This document shows positions 1 to 7,025 of a DNA stretch of 9,757 nt, in pieces (the first letter of the stretch is position 1; every line of letters begins with the position of its first letter). The notes beneath the pieces were generated by a model, which was not told the DNA's origin, made no database searches, and was given only the letters and a program-made list of their open reading frames with translations. Source of the DNA: Burkholderiaceae bacterium (lineage in GTDB: Bacteria; Pseudomonadota; Gammaproteobacteria; Burkholderiales; Burkholderiaceae). The stretch lies in the NCBI GenBank assembly GCA_017998575.1, contig JAGOCV010000142.1, positions 1-9,757 of the forward strand. Direction: 5' to 3'. The translations under genes were made by a program, and so were the position numbers.

Positions 1-1
1 C

Positions 2-280
2 TTCAAGACCCGCCCGCGCGACCAGTGGTGCCAGCGCCTGCTGGCGCGCGACGTGCCGCATGCGCCGATGTACCGCACCGACGAAGTGCCGGGCGACGCG
101 CAGGCCGAGCACCTGCAGCTGTTCGTCGGCACGCACACCACGGCGGGCGAGCCGGGCTTTCGCACGGTGCGCTCGCCGCTGTCGTTCGATGGCGAGCGTG
201 CGCTCGACGTGATCGCGCCGCCGCAGTTGGGCGAGCACAACGCCGAGTTCGCCCACGGCTGGCCCGCGCCGCCGCGCTGA
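2..280 (+). CDS. Family III (CaiB/BaiF-type) CoA-transferase, C-terminal fragment
   Basis: This is the last 92 codons of a gene that begins before the window; the frame is open from base 2 to the TGA at 278-280. Family III CoA-transferases move CoA between acyl-CoA and free acids in the cytoplasm. The visible part matches the C-terminal end of the family: a segment reading LLARDVPHAPMYRTDEV (the usual 'gvP.gpv...ev' stretch), then a beta-rich part containing VRSPLSFDG, and the closing PPQLGEHNAE, equivalent to the common 'aPplLGeHt.e' ending. The catalytic aspartate lies in the missing N-terminal half. The Bug-type binding protein follows after 54 bases on the same strand, an arrangement common in betaproteobacteria, suggesting joint uptake and activation of an organic acid. 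The acid is unknown. The family call is fairly sure; the subfamily cannot be told. Confidence 0.8.
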   Translation, partial: FKTRPRDQWCQRLLARDVPHAPMYRTDEVPGDAQAEHLQLFVGTHTTAGEPGFRTVRSPLSFDGERALDVIAPPQLGEHNAEFAHGWPAPPR

Positions 281-334
281 CGCGGCCACGCCAGCCAGGG
301 TTCGCATCCACGAGAAAAGAAGGAGACAAGACGC

Positions 335-1336
335 ATGAACAGGAAAGACGAACGACCCACGGCACACCCGGTGCGGCGCACGCTGCTGGCCGTCATCGGG
401 GCGGCCACGCTGCTGGCGCCCGCGCTGGGCGTGGCGCAGGACTACCCCTCGCGACCGCTGAAGATGGTCGTCCCCTTCGGCCCCGGCACCACCACCGACA
501 TCGTCGGCCGCGTGGTCGCCGACGGCATGGGCCGGGCGCTGGGCCAGACGTTGGTGGTGGAGAACCGCGCCGGCGCGGGCGGCACCATCGGCACCGACCA
601 GGTGGCCAAGTCGGCACCCGACGGCTACACCCTGGTCATGGGCACGGTGGGCACGCACGCGATCAACAGCACGCTCTACCAGAAGCTCGGCTACGACGCG
701 CTGCGCGATTTCGCTCCCATCGCCTTCGTGGGCTACACGCCGACGCTGCTGGTGGTGGGCGGCAACTCGCCCATCCGCTCGCTGGCCGATCTGCGCGCGC
801 AGGCCGGCAAGCCGGGCGGCGTGAGCTTCGCCTCGGCCGGCAACGGCACCTCGGGCCACCTCGCGGGCGAGTTGCTCAAGGCGCGGCTGGGCGGCGAGAT
901 GGTGCACGTGCCCTACAAGGAGGGCGGCCTGGCCGTCTCCGACGTGATGTCGGGTCAGGTGCACTTCATGTTCTATCACCCGGCCGCGGTGCTGCCGCAC
1001 ATGAAGACCGGCAAGCTGCGCGCGCTGGGTGCCTCGGGCTCGGCCCGCAGCAGCGCCGCGCCCGACGTTCCCACCATCGCCGAGCAGGGTGTGCAGGACT
1101 TCGACCTGGTCGCCTGGTTCATGGTGTATGCGCCGGCGGCCACGCCCGCGCGCGAACTGGCCCGGCTGCGCGATGCCGCGCGTCAGGCATTGGCGCAGCC
1201 CGACGTGGCCCAGCGCCTGGCGGGCCAGGGCCTGGAAGCCCGCGCCATGTCGCCTGACGAAGCCGCCGCCTTCGGCCGCGCCGAGGTCGCCAAGTGGGCC
1301 GACCTGGTGCGCCGCTCGGGCGCGCGCGTCGATTGA
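335..1336 (+). CDS. Bug/TctC-family tripartite tricarboxylate transporter substrate-binding protein
   Basis: A 333-residue periplasmic solute-binding protein of the Bug (TctC) family, typical in length. ATG 335 is preceded by AGGAG at 321-325 with a 9-base spacer. The N-terminus is a Sec signal peptide: basic start, hydrophobic core about residues 17-32, and probable cleavage after Ala34 (GVA|Q). The mature protein opens with the family hallmark YPSRPLKMVVPFGPG (37-51), followed by VVENRAGAGGTIG (about 74-86) and PDGYTL (95-100). These segments line the cleft that binds carboxylates through water molecules and backbone groups. Known Bug ligands include citrate, aspartate, glutamate, nicotinate and aromatic acids; this ligand is unknown. 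No TctA or TctB membrane gene is present here, so it is either an orphan binding protein or works with a distant TctAB. It probably shares a transcript with the upstream CoA-transferase. Confidence 0.92.
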   Translation: MNRKDERPTAHPVRRTLLAVIGAATLLAPALGVAQDYPSRPLKMVVPFGPGTTTDIVGRVVADGMGRALGQTLVVENRAGAGGTIGTDQVAKSAPDGYTLVMGTVGTHAINSTLYQKLGYDALRDFAPIAFVGYTPTLLVVGGNSPIRSLADLRAQAGKPGGVSFASAGNGTSGHLAGELLKARLGGEMVHVPYKEGGLAVSDVMSGQVHFMFYHPAAVLPHMKTGKLRALGASGSARSSAAPDVPTIAEQGVQDFDLVAWFMVYAPAATPARELARLRDAARQALAQPDVAQRLAGQGLEARAMSPDEAAAFGRAEVAKWADLVRRSGARVD

Positions 1337-1382
1337 TCCGCAACGAGTTCGCGAAGAAGCAAAGCAGTGAGTGAGAGCCCCG

Positions 1383-1412
1383 CTGCCGTCCGGCGCTGAT
1401 GCGGGTCGGCAG
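1383..1412 (+). other. Stem-loop in the gap between the Bug protein and the LIV operon
   Basis: CTGCCG at 1383-1388 pairs with CGGCAG at 1407-1412. Further pairs inside are CC 1390-1391 with GG 1404-1405, and CGC 1394-1396 with GCG 1401-1403 around a TGAT loop. No T-run follows, so it is not a standard intrinsic terminator. It may be a leader or intercistronic structure that partly separates expression of the two genes. I saw nothing else in the 115-base gap apart from the ribosome-binding region of the next gene, and no clear promoter. Confidence 0.4.
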
Positions 1413-1451
1413 TCCCATCAACACACGAGAGAGAAGACGAGGAAGACAACC

Positions 1452-2651
1452 ATGACATTCGCACGACGTTCCATCATCGCGGCAGCTGCCGCAGGCGCCG
1501 CCACGCTGGCGGCCGGCCCGGTGTTCGCGCAGGGCGCGCCGGTACGCATCGGCAGCACGCTGGCCCTCACCGGCCCGCTGTCGGCCACGGCCATGGTCCA
1601 CAAGCTGGTGGGCGAGATCTACGTGGAGCAACTCAACGCACGCGGTGGCCTGCTGGGCCGCAAGGTGGAGTGGATCGTGCGCGACGACCAGTCCAAGCCC
1701 GATCTGGCCCGCACGCTCTACGAGCAGTTCGTCACGTCCGACAAGGTCGATCTGCTGATGGGCCCGTATGCCACCGGCGCCATCCTGTCTGCCATGGGCG
1801 TGGCGCAGCGCTACAACAAGGTGCTGGTGCATCACACCTTCGGCATCCCGTCGCTGGCCAAGTACGACATGCAGTTCCCCTCGTGGTCGCTGGGTGCCGA
1901 TCCGGGCACCACGGTGCCCAACTCGCTGTTCGACGCGCTGGCCGCATCGCCCAAGCCGCCCAAGACCATCGCCATCGTCACCAGCAAGTTCCCCTCGATC
2001 CACTTCCTGTCGCTGGGCGGCCGTGAGGTGGCGAAGAAGCGCGGCCTCAAGGAGGTGCTGTTCCTCGAATGGGAATTCGGCAACCGCGATTTCGGCCCCA
2101 TCGCCGCGCGCGTGAAGGACGCCAAGCCCGACCTCGTGTGGATGGGCGACATCGGCCTGGAGGGCAACATGCTGCTCGACGCGATGAAGAAGATCGACTA
2201 CGTGCCGCCGCTGCACTTCCACCTCTACCCCGCGCCCGGCCCGATGACCAGCTCGGCCGATGGTGACAACGCGCTGTCGGTGACCATCTTCGAGGAGCAC
2301 GCACCGTTCACCAACGACCCGGTGGCCGCCGAGTTCGTCAAGGTGTTCAAGCAGCGCGCCACGGCCGCCAAGCTGCCCGACACCACGGTGGAAGTGCAGG
2401 CCGCGGCCTCGTACTCGGCCTGGCAGATCCTGGAAGCCGGCGTGAAGGGCGCGGGCAACTTCGACGACAAGGCCATCGCCGCCTATCTCAAGAAGAACCG
2501 CGTGCAGACCATCCACGGCAACCTGCGCTTCGACGGCGTCAACAACTACGGCGACGACCTGATGAAGATCAAGCAGGTGCAGGGCGGCAAGTGGCAGGTG
2601 GTGTGGCCGCAGCAGTTCGCGGCGCCCGGCGCCAAGCTGCAGGTCAAGTAA
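1452..2651 (+). CDS. LIV/HAAT-type ABC transporter periplasmic substrate-binding protein
   Basis: A 399-residue type I periplasmic binding protein (Peripla_BP_6 family), the ligand receptor of the importer encoded just downstream. The frame is open from further upstream, but ATG 1452 is chosen because it begins a proper signal peptide: FARRSII then an Ala-rich core, with probable cleavage after Ala26 (VFA|Q). A purine-rich GAGGAAGA lies before it. Paired arginines occur at 5-6, but a full Tat motif is not evident, so Sec export is likelier. The mature protein begins VRIGSTLALTGPLS (31-44), the classic first strand and ligand loop, followed by LNARGGLLGRKVEW (61-74) and LLMGPYATGAILSAMGV (101-117). 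Family ligands include branched-chain amino acids, amides, urea and aromatic acids; the sequence alone does not decide. It lies 22 bases before livH. Confidence 0.9.
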   Translation: MTFARRSIIAAAAAGAATLAAGPVFAQGAPVRIGSTLALTGPLSATAMVHKLVGEIYVEQLNARGGLLGRKVEWIVRDDQSKPDLARTLYEQFVTSDKVDLLMGPYATGAILSAMGVAQRYNKVLVHHTFGIPSLAKYDMQFPSWSLGADPGTTVPNSLFDALAASPKPPKTIAIVTSKFPSIHFLSLGGREVAKKRGLKEVLFLEWEFGNRDFGPIAARVKDAKPDLVWMGDIGLEGNMLLDAMKKIDYVPPLHFHLYPAPGPMTSSADGDNALSVTIFEEHAPFTNDPVAAEFVKVFKQRATAAKLPDTTVEVQAAASYSAWQILEAGVKGAGNFDDKAIAAYLKKNRVQTIHGNLRFDGVNNYGDDLMKIKQVQGGKWQVVWPQQFAAPGAKLQVK

Positions 2652-2673
2652 CAACAGAAGGCGGCCCCAGGCG

Positions 2674-3537
2674 ATGTACCTGCCCAGCTTCAACCTATTG
2701 GCCCAGTCGATCCTCTCCGGGATCTTCATCGGCGCGCTCTACGGCCTCATCGGCCTGGGGCTGGGCCTGACCTGGGGCCTGCTGCGCCAGATCAATCTGG
2801 CGCACTTCGGCTTCACCTTCCTGGCGGGCTACCTGGCCTACCAGATGGCTTCGCACTGGCACATCGACGTGCTGTGGGCGTTCGTGCTGCTGCCGCCGGT
2901 GTTCTTCGCGGTGGGCGCGGGCATGCACTGGGTGCTGTCGCGCTTTCGCATCTCGCCCTTCAACTCGCTGCTGGTCACCTTCGGCATCACGGTGATGATC
3001 GAGAGCCTGGTGCAGGGCATCTGGACGGCCGACTTCCGCCGGCTGGAGTCGCCCTACTCGGCGATGAAGTTCACCATCGGTCCGTTGTTCGTGCCGATTC
3101 CCGAGCTCATCACGCTGCTGCTGTCGGCGGCCTTCGCCGCCGCCATCTGGGCTGCCATGCGCTACACCGACCTGGGCCGCGCGCTGCGCGCCATGGCCGA
3201 GGACGGGCCCATCGCCGCCGCCTACGGCATCAACGAGCGTGGCCTGTCGCTGCTGCTGGCCGGCCTGTGCGGGGCGCTGGCCGCGTTTGCCGGCGTCTGT
3301 CTGGCGATGACCTTCGCGCTCACGCCTTCGCAGATCTTCGCGTGGATCGGCGTGGTGTTCGCCGCCGTCATGCTGGGTGGGCTGGGCAGCGCCATCGGCC
3401 CGCTGGTGGCCGGCGTGATCATCGGCGTGAGCGAAGCCGTGACGATGGCCGTGGCCTCGCCCTCGTGGGCACCGACGGTGTCGTTCACGCTGCTGATCGT
3501 GATGCTCCTCCTGCGTCCCGGAAAGGCGGGGCATTGA
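2674..3537 (+). CDS. livH: LivH-type permease of a branched-chain amino acid/amide ABC importer
   Basis: A 287-residue inner-membrane permease, normal length for LivH. It pairs with the LivM domain of the next gene to form the channel. About eight hydrophobic segments are visible. Family hallmarks are GLTWGLLRQINLAHFGF (31-47), the cytoplasmic EAA-like coupling loop TDLGRALRAMAEDGPIAAAY (165-184) that contacts the ATPases, and VMLGGLGSAIGPLVAG (232-247). ATG 2674 gives the typical N-terminal helix, with a weak AGAAGG at 2657-2662 as ribosome-binding site. The next gene starts 2 bases after this stop, so the two are almost certainly translationally coupled. The symbol denotes the family position and does not claim that leucine is the substrate. 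Confidence 0.92.
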   Translation: MYLPSFNLLAQSILSGIFIGALYGLIGLGLGLTWGLLRQINLAHFGFTFLAGYLAYQMASHWHIDVLWAFVLLPPVFFAVGAGMHWVLSRFRISPFNSLLVTFGITVMIESLVQGIWTADFRRLESPYSAMKFTIGPLFVPIPELITLLLSAAFAAAIWAAMRYTDLGRALRAMAEDGPIAAAYGINERGLSLLLAGLCGALAAFAGVCLAMTFALTPSQIFAWIGVVFAAVMLGGLGSAIGPLVAGVIIGVSEAVTMAVASPSWAPTVSFTLLIVMLLLRPGKAGH

Positions 3538-3539
3538 CC

Positions 3540-5375
3540 ATGCAGAAACCATTGATCGGCATCCTCGTCGCCGGCGCCGCCCTGGCCACCGTGCCCTGGC
3601 TGGGCCTGCCCACGTTCTACGAGACGTTTCTCTACATGCTGTGCCACTGGATGATCCTGGCACTGTCGTGGAACATCCTCTCGGGCTATTCGGGCTATTT
3701 CTCGTTCGGCCACGGCGCATTCTTCGGCGTGGGCGTGTACACCACGGCCGCGCTGGCGGGCAAGCTGGACTGGCCCTTCCTCTGGACGCTGCCCATGGCC
3801 GCGCTGCTGGCGGCCGTGCTCGGGGTGGCACTGGGCGCCGTGGTGTTCCGAGTGCGCGCGGTGCGCGGCGAGCTGTTCGCGCTGCTCACGCTGGCCGTCA
3901 CGCTGGTGGTGGGCACCATCGTGCTCAACACGCGCATCGATGGCGGCCCCGGCATCTACCTGATGGGCGTGCAGGTGCCCAACATCGGGCCCTCGCCCTC
4001 GGCGTCGCTCTACCTCATGGCGCTGGCCGGCGCGATCGCCACGCTCGTCATCGCCTGGCGCATCCAGGCCGGGCGGCTGGGCCTGGGCCTGTTCGCCATC
4101 CACGACGACGAGGACGTGGCCGAGGTGATGGGCGTGCCCACTTACCGCTACAAGCTGCTGGCCTTCGGCATCTCGTGCGCGCTGGCGGGGCTGGCGGGTG
4201 GCATCCACGCGCTGTTCGTGTCGTACGTCACGGCGGGGGAGACGTTCAACATCACCGTGCCGCTCACCGTGGTGCTGATGAGCGTGCTGGGCGGCACGCG
4301 CCACTGGGCCGGCCCGGCCGTGGGCGCGGTGGTCATCACCTGCCTGATGTACGCCTTCACGGCCGGCGACCATGCGGTGGCCGGCAAGGCGGCCGTGGGC
4401 GCGGTGCTGGTGGTGGTGATCCTGTTCATGCCCAACGGCATCCTGGGCTTCCTGCTCAAGCGGCGGGCCGATGCGGCCAGGCGTGCGGCGGTGGGGGAGG
4501 GTGCGGCTAGCGCGCATGCCGCGCCGATGGTGGGCGTGGCGGCGCATGCGGCCTCTGCGGCGGCGCCGATGGCCGCGGTTGCCGGCACCGCGCCGGCGGC
4601 CGAACCGCCGCCTGTCCGTGCGATGTCGCCAGCGCCGGTCGGTGCGGCGCCCCTGCTGGAGGTGCGCGATCTCTCCAAATGGTTCCGCGGCGTGAAGGCG
4701 CTGGAGGGCGTGAGCCTGCAGGTGCGCGAGGGCGAGATCCTGGGCCTGCTGGGCCCCAACGGATCGGGCAAGTCCACCTTCATCAACGTGGTGAGCGGGC
4801 ACCTGTCGCCCACACGCGGCAGCATCCTGTTCGAAGGACGCGAGCTGGCGGGCCAGCCGGCCCACCGCATCGCGCACGCGGGCATCGCCCGCACCTACCA
4901 GATCCCGCGCCCCTTCATGCATCTCACCGTGCTGCAGAACGTGGCACTGGTGGCCATGTTCGGCAATGCCTCGCTCAGCGAGAAAGAGGCCGAGCGCCAG
5001 GCGCACGAGTGGCTGGCGTTCACCGGCCTGGGCGCCAAGGCCGGCGTGCTGCCGGACGATCTGAACCTGCACCAGCGCAAATTCCTCGAACTGGCGCGCG
5101 CGCTGGCCGCGCGGCCGCGGCTGGTGTTGCTCGACGAAGTGCTCTCGGGCATGACGCCCAGCGAGATCGACGAGGCCATCCTGCTGATCCGCCGCATCCG
5201 CGAGCAGGGATCGACCATCGTCTTCGTCGAGCACGTCATGCGCGCCGTGATGGCGCTGACCGACCGCATCGCCGTGCTGCACCATGGCCAGTTGCTGGCC
5301 GAGGGCCCGGCGCAGGCGGTGATGAACGACCCGCGCGTGGTCGAGGCCTATCTCGGAGGACAACACCATGCTTGA
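3540..5375 (+). CDS. Fused LivM permease - LivG ATPase of the LIV-type ABC importer
   Basis: A 611-residue single protein joining two subunits that are separate in the classical Liv system. Residues 1-306 are a LivM-type permease, with GYFSFGHGAFFGVGVYTT (52-69) and the coupling loop IHDDEDVAEVMGVPTYRYKL (187-206). Residues about 308-370 form an Ala/Pro/Met-rich linker without predicted structure. Residues 371-611 are a LivG-type ATPase: Walker A GPNGSGKST (405-413), Q-loop Gln454 (RTYQIPRPF), Walker B LVLLDE (528-533) with catalytic Glu533, and switch His565 (FVEH). The ABC signature is unusual: LNLHQ (508-512) where LSYGQ or LAYGQ is expected. The D-loop region also differs (EVLSGMTP instead of EPAAGLNP). 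ATG 3540 lies 2 bases after the livH stop; the frame is open further upstream, but only inside livH. Fusions of this type are known in proteobacteria. The reading frame is continuous through the linker. Confidence 0.93.
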   Translation: MQKPLIGILVAGAALATVPWLGLPTFYETFLYMLCHWMILALSWNILSGYSGYFSFGHGAFFGVGVYTTAALAGKLDWPFLWTLPMAALLAAVLGVALGAVVFRVRAVRGELFALLTLAVTLVVGTIVLNTRIDGGPGIYLMGVQVPNIGPSPSASLYLMALAGAIATLVIAWRIQAGRLGLGLFAIHDDEDVAEVMGVPTYRYKLLAFGISCALAGLAGGIHALFVSYVTAGETFNITVPLTVVLMSVLGGTRHWAGPAVGAVVITCLMYAFTAGDHAVAGKAAVGAVLVVVILFMPNGILGFLLKRRADAARRAAVGEGAASAHAAPMVGVAAHAASAAAPMAAVAGTAPAAEPPPVRAMSPAPVGAAPLLEVRDLSKWFRGVKALEGVSLQVREGEILGLLGPNGSGKSTFINVVSGHLSPTRGSILFEGRELAGQPAHRIAHAGIARTYQIPRPFMHLTVLQNVALVAMFGNASLSEKEAERQAHEWLAFTGLGAKAGVLPDDLNLHQRKFLELARALAARPRLVLLDEVLSGMTPSEIDEAILLIRRIREQGSTIVFVEHVMRAVMALTDRIAVLHHGQLLAEGPAQAVMNDPRVVEAYLGGQHHA

Positions 5376-6081
5376 AGTGCGCGATCTGCAGGTGCGCTAT
5401 GGCCAGGCCCAGGCGCTGTGGGGCGTGTCGCTGGACGTGGCGGCGGGCGAACTGGTCTGCGTGGTGGGCCCCAATGGCGCGGGCAAGACCACATTGATCA
5501 ACGCCATCGCCGGGCTCAACCCGGTGCACGCGGGCCGGCTGGTTTTCGAGGGGCGCGACGTGACGCGGCTGGCGCCGCACCGTTTCTGCGATGCCGGCAT
5601 CGCCATCGTCCCGGAGGGGCGGCGCCTGTTCACGGGCATGAGCGTGCTCGACAACCTGGAACTGGGTAGCTACATCGCCAGCGCCAAGGCGCACCGGCAG
5701 CAGACGCTGGAGCGCGTGCTGCAACTGTTCCCGGTGCTCAAGGAGAAGCTGCAGGCGCCGGCCGGCGCGCTGTCGGGCGGCCAGCAGCAGATGGTGGCCA
5801 TCGGCCGCGCGCTGATGGCCCGGCCGCGCCTGCTGCTGCTCGACGAGCCGTCGCTGGGCCTGGCGCCGGCCATCGTGCTGGACATGTTCCGCGCCATCCG
5901 CGAGATCAACGACTCGGGCACCTCGGTGCTGCTGGTGGAGCAGAACGTGGTCATGGCGATGGAGATCGCGCGCCGTGCGTACGTGATGGAAGAGGGCCGC
6001 ATCGTGGCCGACGGCGCGGCCGACGAACTGCTGGCGCGGCCCGAGATCCGGCGCGCCTACCTGGGGCTGGAGACCGCCTGA
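5368..6081 (+). CDS. livF: LivF-type ATPase of the LIV-type ABC importer
   Basis: A 237-residue cytoplasmic ABC ATPase, standard LivF length, predicted to pair with the LivG domain of the upstream fusion. Motifs: Walker A GPNGAGKTT (34-42), the LivF hallmark VPEGRRLFTGMSVLDNL (81-97) with Glu83 at the Q-loop position, canonical signature LSGGQ (135-139), Walker B LLLLDE (155-160), and VEQN (190-193) with Gln192 at the switch-histidine position. The Glu and Gln replacements are usual in LivF. ATG 5368 overlaps the end of the fusion gene by 8 bases and is preceded by GGAGGA at 5355-5360, which implies translational coupling. It is the last gene of the operon; a hairpin with T-rich tail follows at 6133. 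Confidence 0.94.
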   Translation: MLEVRDLQVRYGQAQALWGVSLDVAAGELVCVVGPNGAGKTTLINAIAGLNPVHAGRLVFEGRDVTRLAPHRFCDAGIAIVPEGRRLFTGMSVLDNLELGSYIASAKAHRQQTLERVLQLFPVLKEKLQAPAGALSGGQQQMVAIGRALMARPRLLLLDEPSLGLAPAIVLDMFRAIREINDSGTSVLLVEQNVVMAMEIARRAYVMEEGRIVADGAADELLARPEIRRAYLGLETA

Positions 6082-6101
6082 GCGGGCGTCGGGGCGACGG
6101 C

Positions 6102-6107
6102 GATAAT
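6102..6107 (+). promoter_or_regulatory. Possible -10 element (GATAAT) ahead of the TauE-family gene
   Basis: GATAAT stands out in otherwise very GC-rich DNA, just after the livF stop. No good -35 is visible at the right distance. If used, transcription would start near 6113 and the hairpin at 6133-6155 would lie in the leader of the TauE-like gene. This is a weak, motif-only call. Confidence 0.3.
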
Positions 6108-6132
6108 CGGCGCACCCCGCCTGCCGCACCAG

Positions 6133-6155
6133 GGCCCGCCCGCACACGGCGGGCC
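6133..6155 (+). terminator. Probable intrinsic terminator of the LIV operon
   Basis: A perfect 8-bp stem, GGCCCGCC (6133-6140) with GGCGGGCC (6148-6155), closes a 7-base loop. It is followed by TTGTGCTTTCT, moderately rich in T. It lies 52 bases after the livF stop, where an operon terminator is expected. The tail is not an uninterrupted T-run, so efficiency is uncertain. Confidence 0.65.
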
Positions 6156-6193
6156 TTGTGCTTTCTCTGCCTGCCCGCCGTCCGGTTCCCGAA

Positions 6194-6955
6194 GTGCTTC
6201 AGTCCCTGCCCATCATCACCGACCCCTGGTTCTACGTCGTCTCGGTACCGGCCGTGCTGCTGCTGGGCGTGAGCAAGAGCGGCTTCGGCGCAGGGTTCGG
6301 CTCGCTGGCCGTGCCCATCATGGCGCTGGCCGTCAGCGTGCCGCAGGCGGCCGCCATCCTGATGCCGGTGCTGCTGCTGATGGATCTGCTGGGCCTGGCG
6401 GCCTTCCGCAAGGAACTCGACCGCCAGCTGCTGCGCTTCCTGCTGCCCTGGGGCCTGGCCGGCGTGGTGCTGGGCGCGGTGCTGTTCCGCGTGCTGGACA
6501 CGCACGTGATCGCCGGGCTGGTGGGCGGCTTCACGCTGCTCTTCCTGGCCCAGCGCCTGGTGTTCCCGCCGCGCGCCGACAGCCCGCCGCCGCCGCGCTG
6601 GGTGGGGGCCATCCTCACGGCCGTGTCGGGCTTCACCAGCTTCATCGCGCACGCGGGCAGCCCGCCGCTCAACGCCTACGTCATCCCGCTCAAGATGCGG
6701 CCCATGCTCTACACGGCGACGATGGCGTTCTTCTACTTCTTCATCAACCTCTCGAAGTGGATACCGTACGCGCTGCTGGGCCTGCTGGACCTGCGCAACA
6801 TGGCCACGTCGCTGGTGCTGCTGCCGCTGGCGCCGCTGGGCGTCTGGATGGGCATCCGCATCGCGCGCCGCATCAGCCAGGAACTGTTCTACCGGCTGCT
6901 CTACGTCGGCATGTTCCTCACCGGCATCAAGCTGCTGTGGGACGCCTTCCGCTGA
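6194..6955 (+). CDS. TauE/SafE family (putative sulfite/organosulfonate exporter) membrane permease
   Basis: A 253-residue integral membrane protein, usual length for the TauE/SafE (DUF81) family. The two family half-repeats are visible: LLLGVSKSGFGAGFGSLAVP (22-41) and GFTSFIAHAGSPPLNAYVIP (146-165). Between and around them are about eight hydrophobic segments, with a Pro-rich cytoplasmic link near 125-135. Family members are associated with export of sulfite, sulfoacetate and related anions, but most are uncharacterised, and no sulfur gene lies nearby to support a substrate. I chose GTG 6194, which gives the compact 'DPWFYVVSVPAVLLLG' N-terminus typical of the family. The frame is open to GTG 6158, but that codon sits in the terminator tail. 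Neither has a clear Shine-Dalgarno sequence, so the start is uncertain. Confidence 0.85.
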   Translation: MLQSLPIITDPWFYVVSVPAVLLLGVSKSGFGAGFGSLAVPIMALAVSVPQAAAILMPVLLLMDLLGLAAFRKELDRQLLRFLLPWGLAGVVLGAVLFRVLDTHVIAGLVGGFTLLFLAQRLVFPPRADSPPPPRWVGAILTAVSGFTSFIAHAGSPPLNAYVIPLKMRPMLYTATMAFFYFFINLSKWIPYALLGLLDLRNMATSLVLLPLAPLGVWMGIRIARRISQELFYRLLYVGMFLTGIKLLWDAFR

Positions 6956-6988
6956 AAGTTGCCACCCCCGCCCGGCGGGGCCTGCCGC

Positions 6989-6994
6989 TAACAT
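6989..6994 (+). promoter_or_regulatory. Possible -10 element (TAACAT) ahead of the ParA-like gene
   Basis: TAACAT in GCTAACATAGGG is the only AT-leaning hexamer in the 70-base gap before the ParA-like gene. It lies 31 bases before the start codon, a sensible distance. The nearest -35-like TTGCCA (6959-6964) is 24 bases upstream, which is too far for a standard sigma-70 promoter. Motif-only call. Confidence 0.3.
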
Positions 6995-7025
6995 AGGGCC
7001 ACTTCAACTCGCCGAGGGGGAACTC

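Noticed and set aside
1371..1451. Upstream extension of the ABC binding protein (27 extra codons)
   Set aside because: The extension lacks signal-peptide character and would bury the good signal peptide that begins at 1452.
1119..2729. 536-codon minus-strand open frame opposite the binding-protein gene
   Set aside because: His/Gly/Arg-rich shadow frame typical of the antisense of GC-rich genes; no domain is recognisable.
3222..5369. 715-codon minus-strand open frame opposite the LivM-LivG fusion
   Set aside because: Antisense shadow with low-complexity His/Gln/Arg composition, while the plus strand has intact permease and ATPase motifs throughout.
6966..6980. GC hairpin CCCCGC...GCGGGG between the TauE-like and ParA-like genes, considered as a terminator
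   Set aside because: The stem is only about 6 bp with a 3-base loop and no T-run follows.
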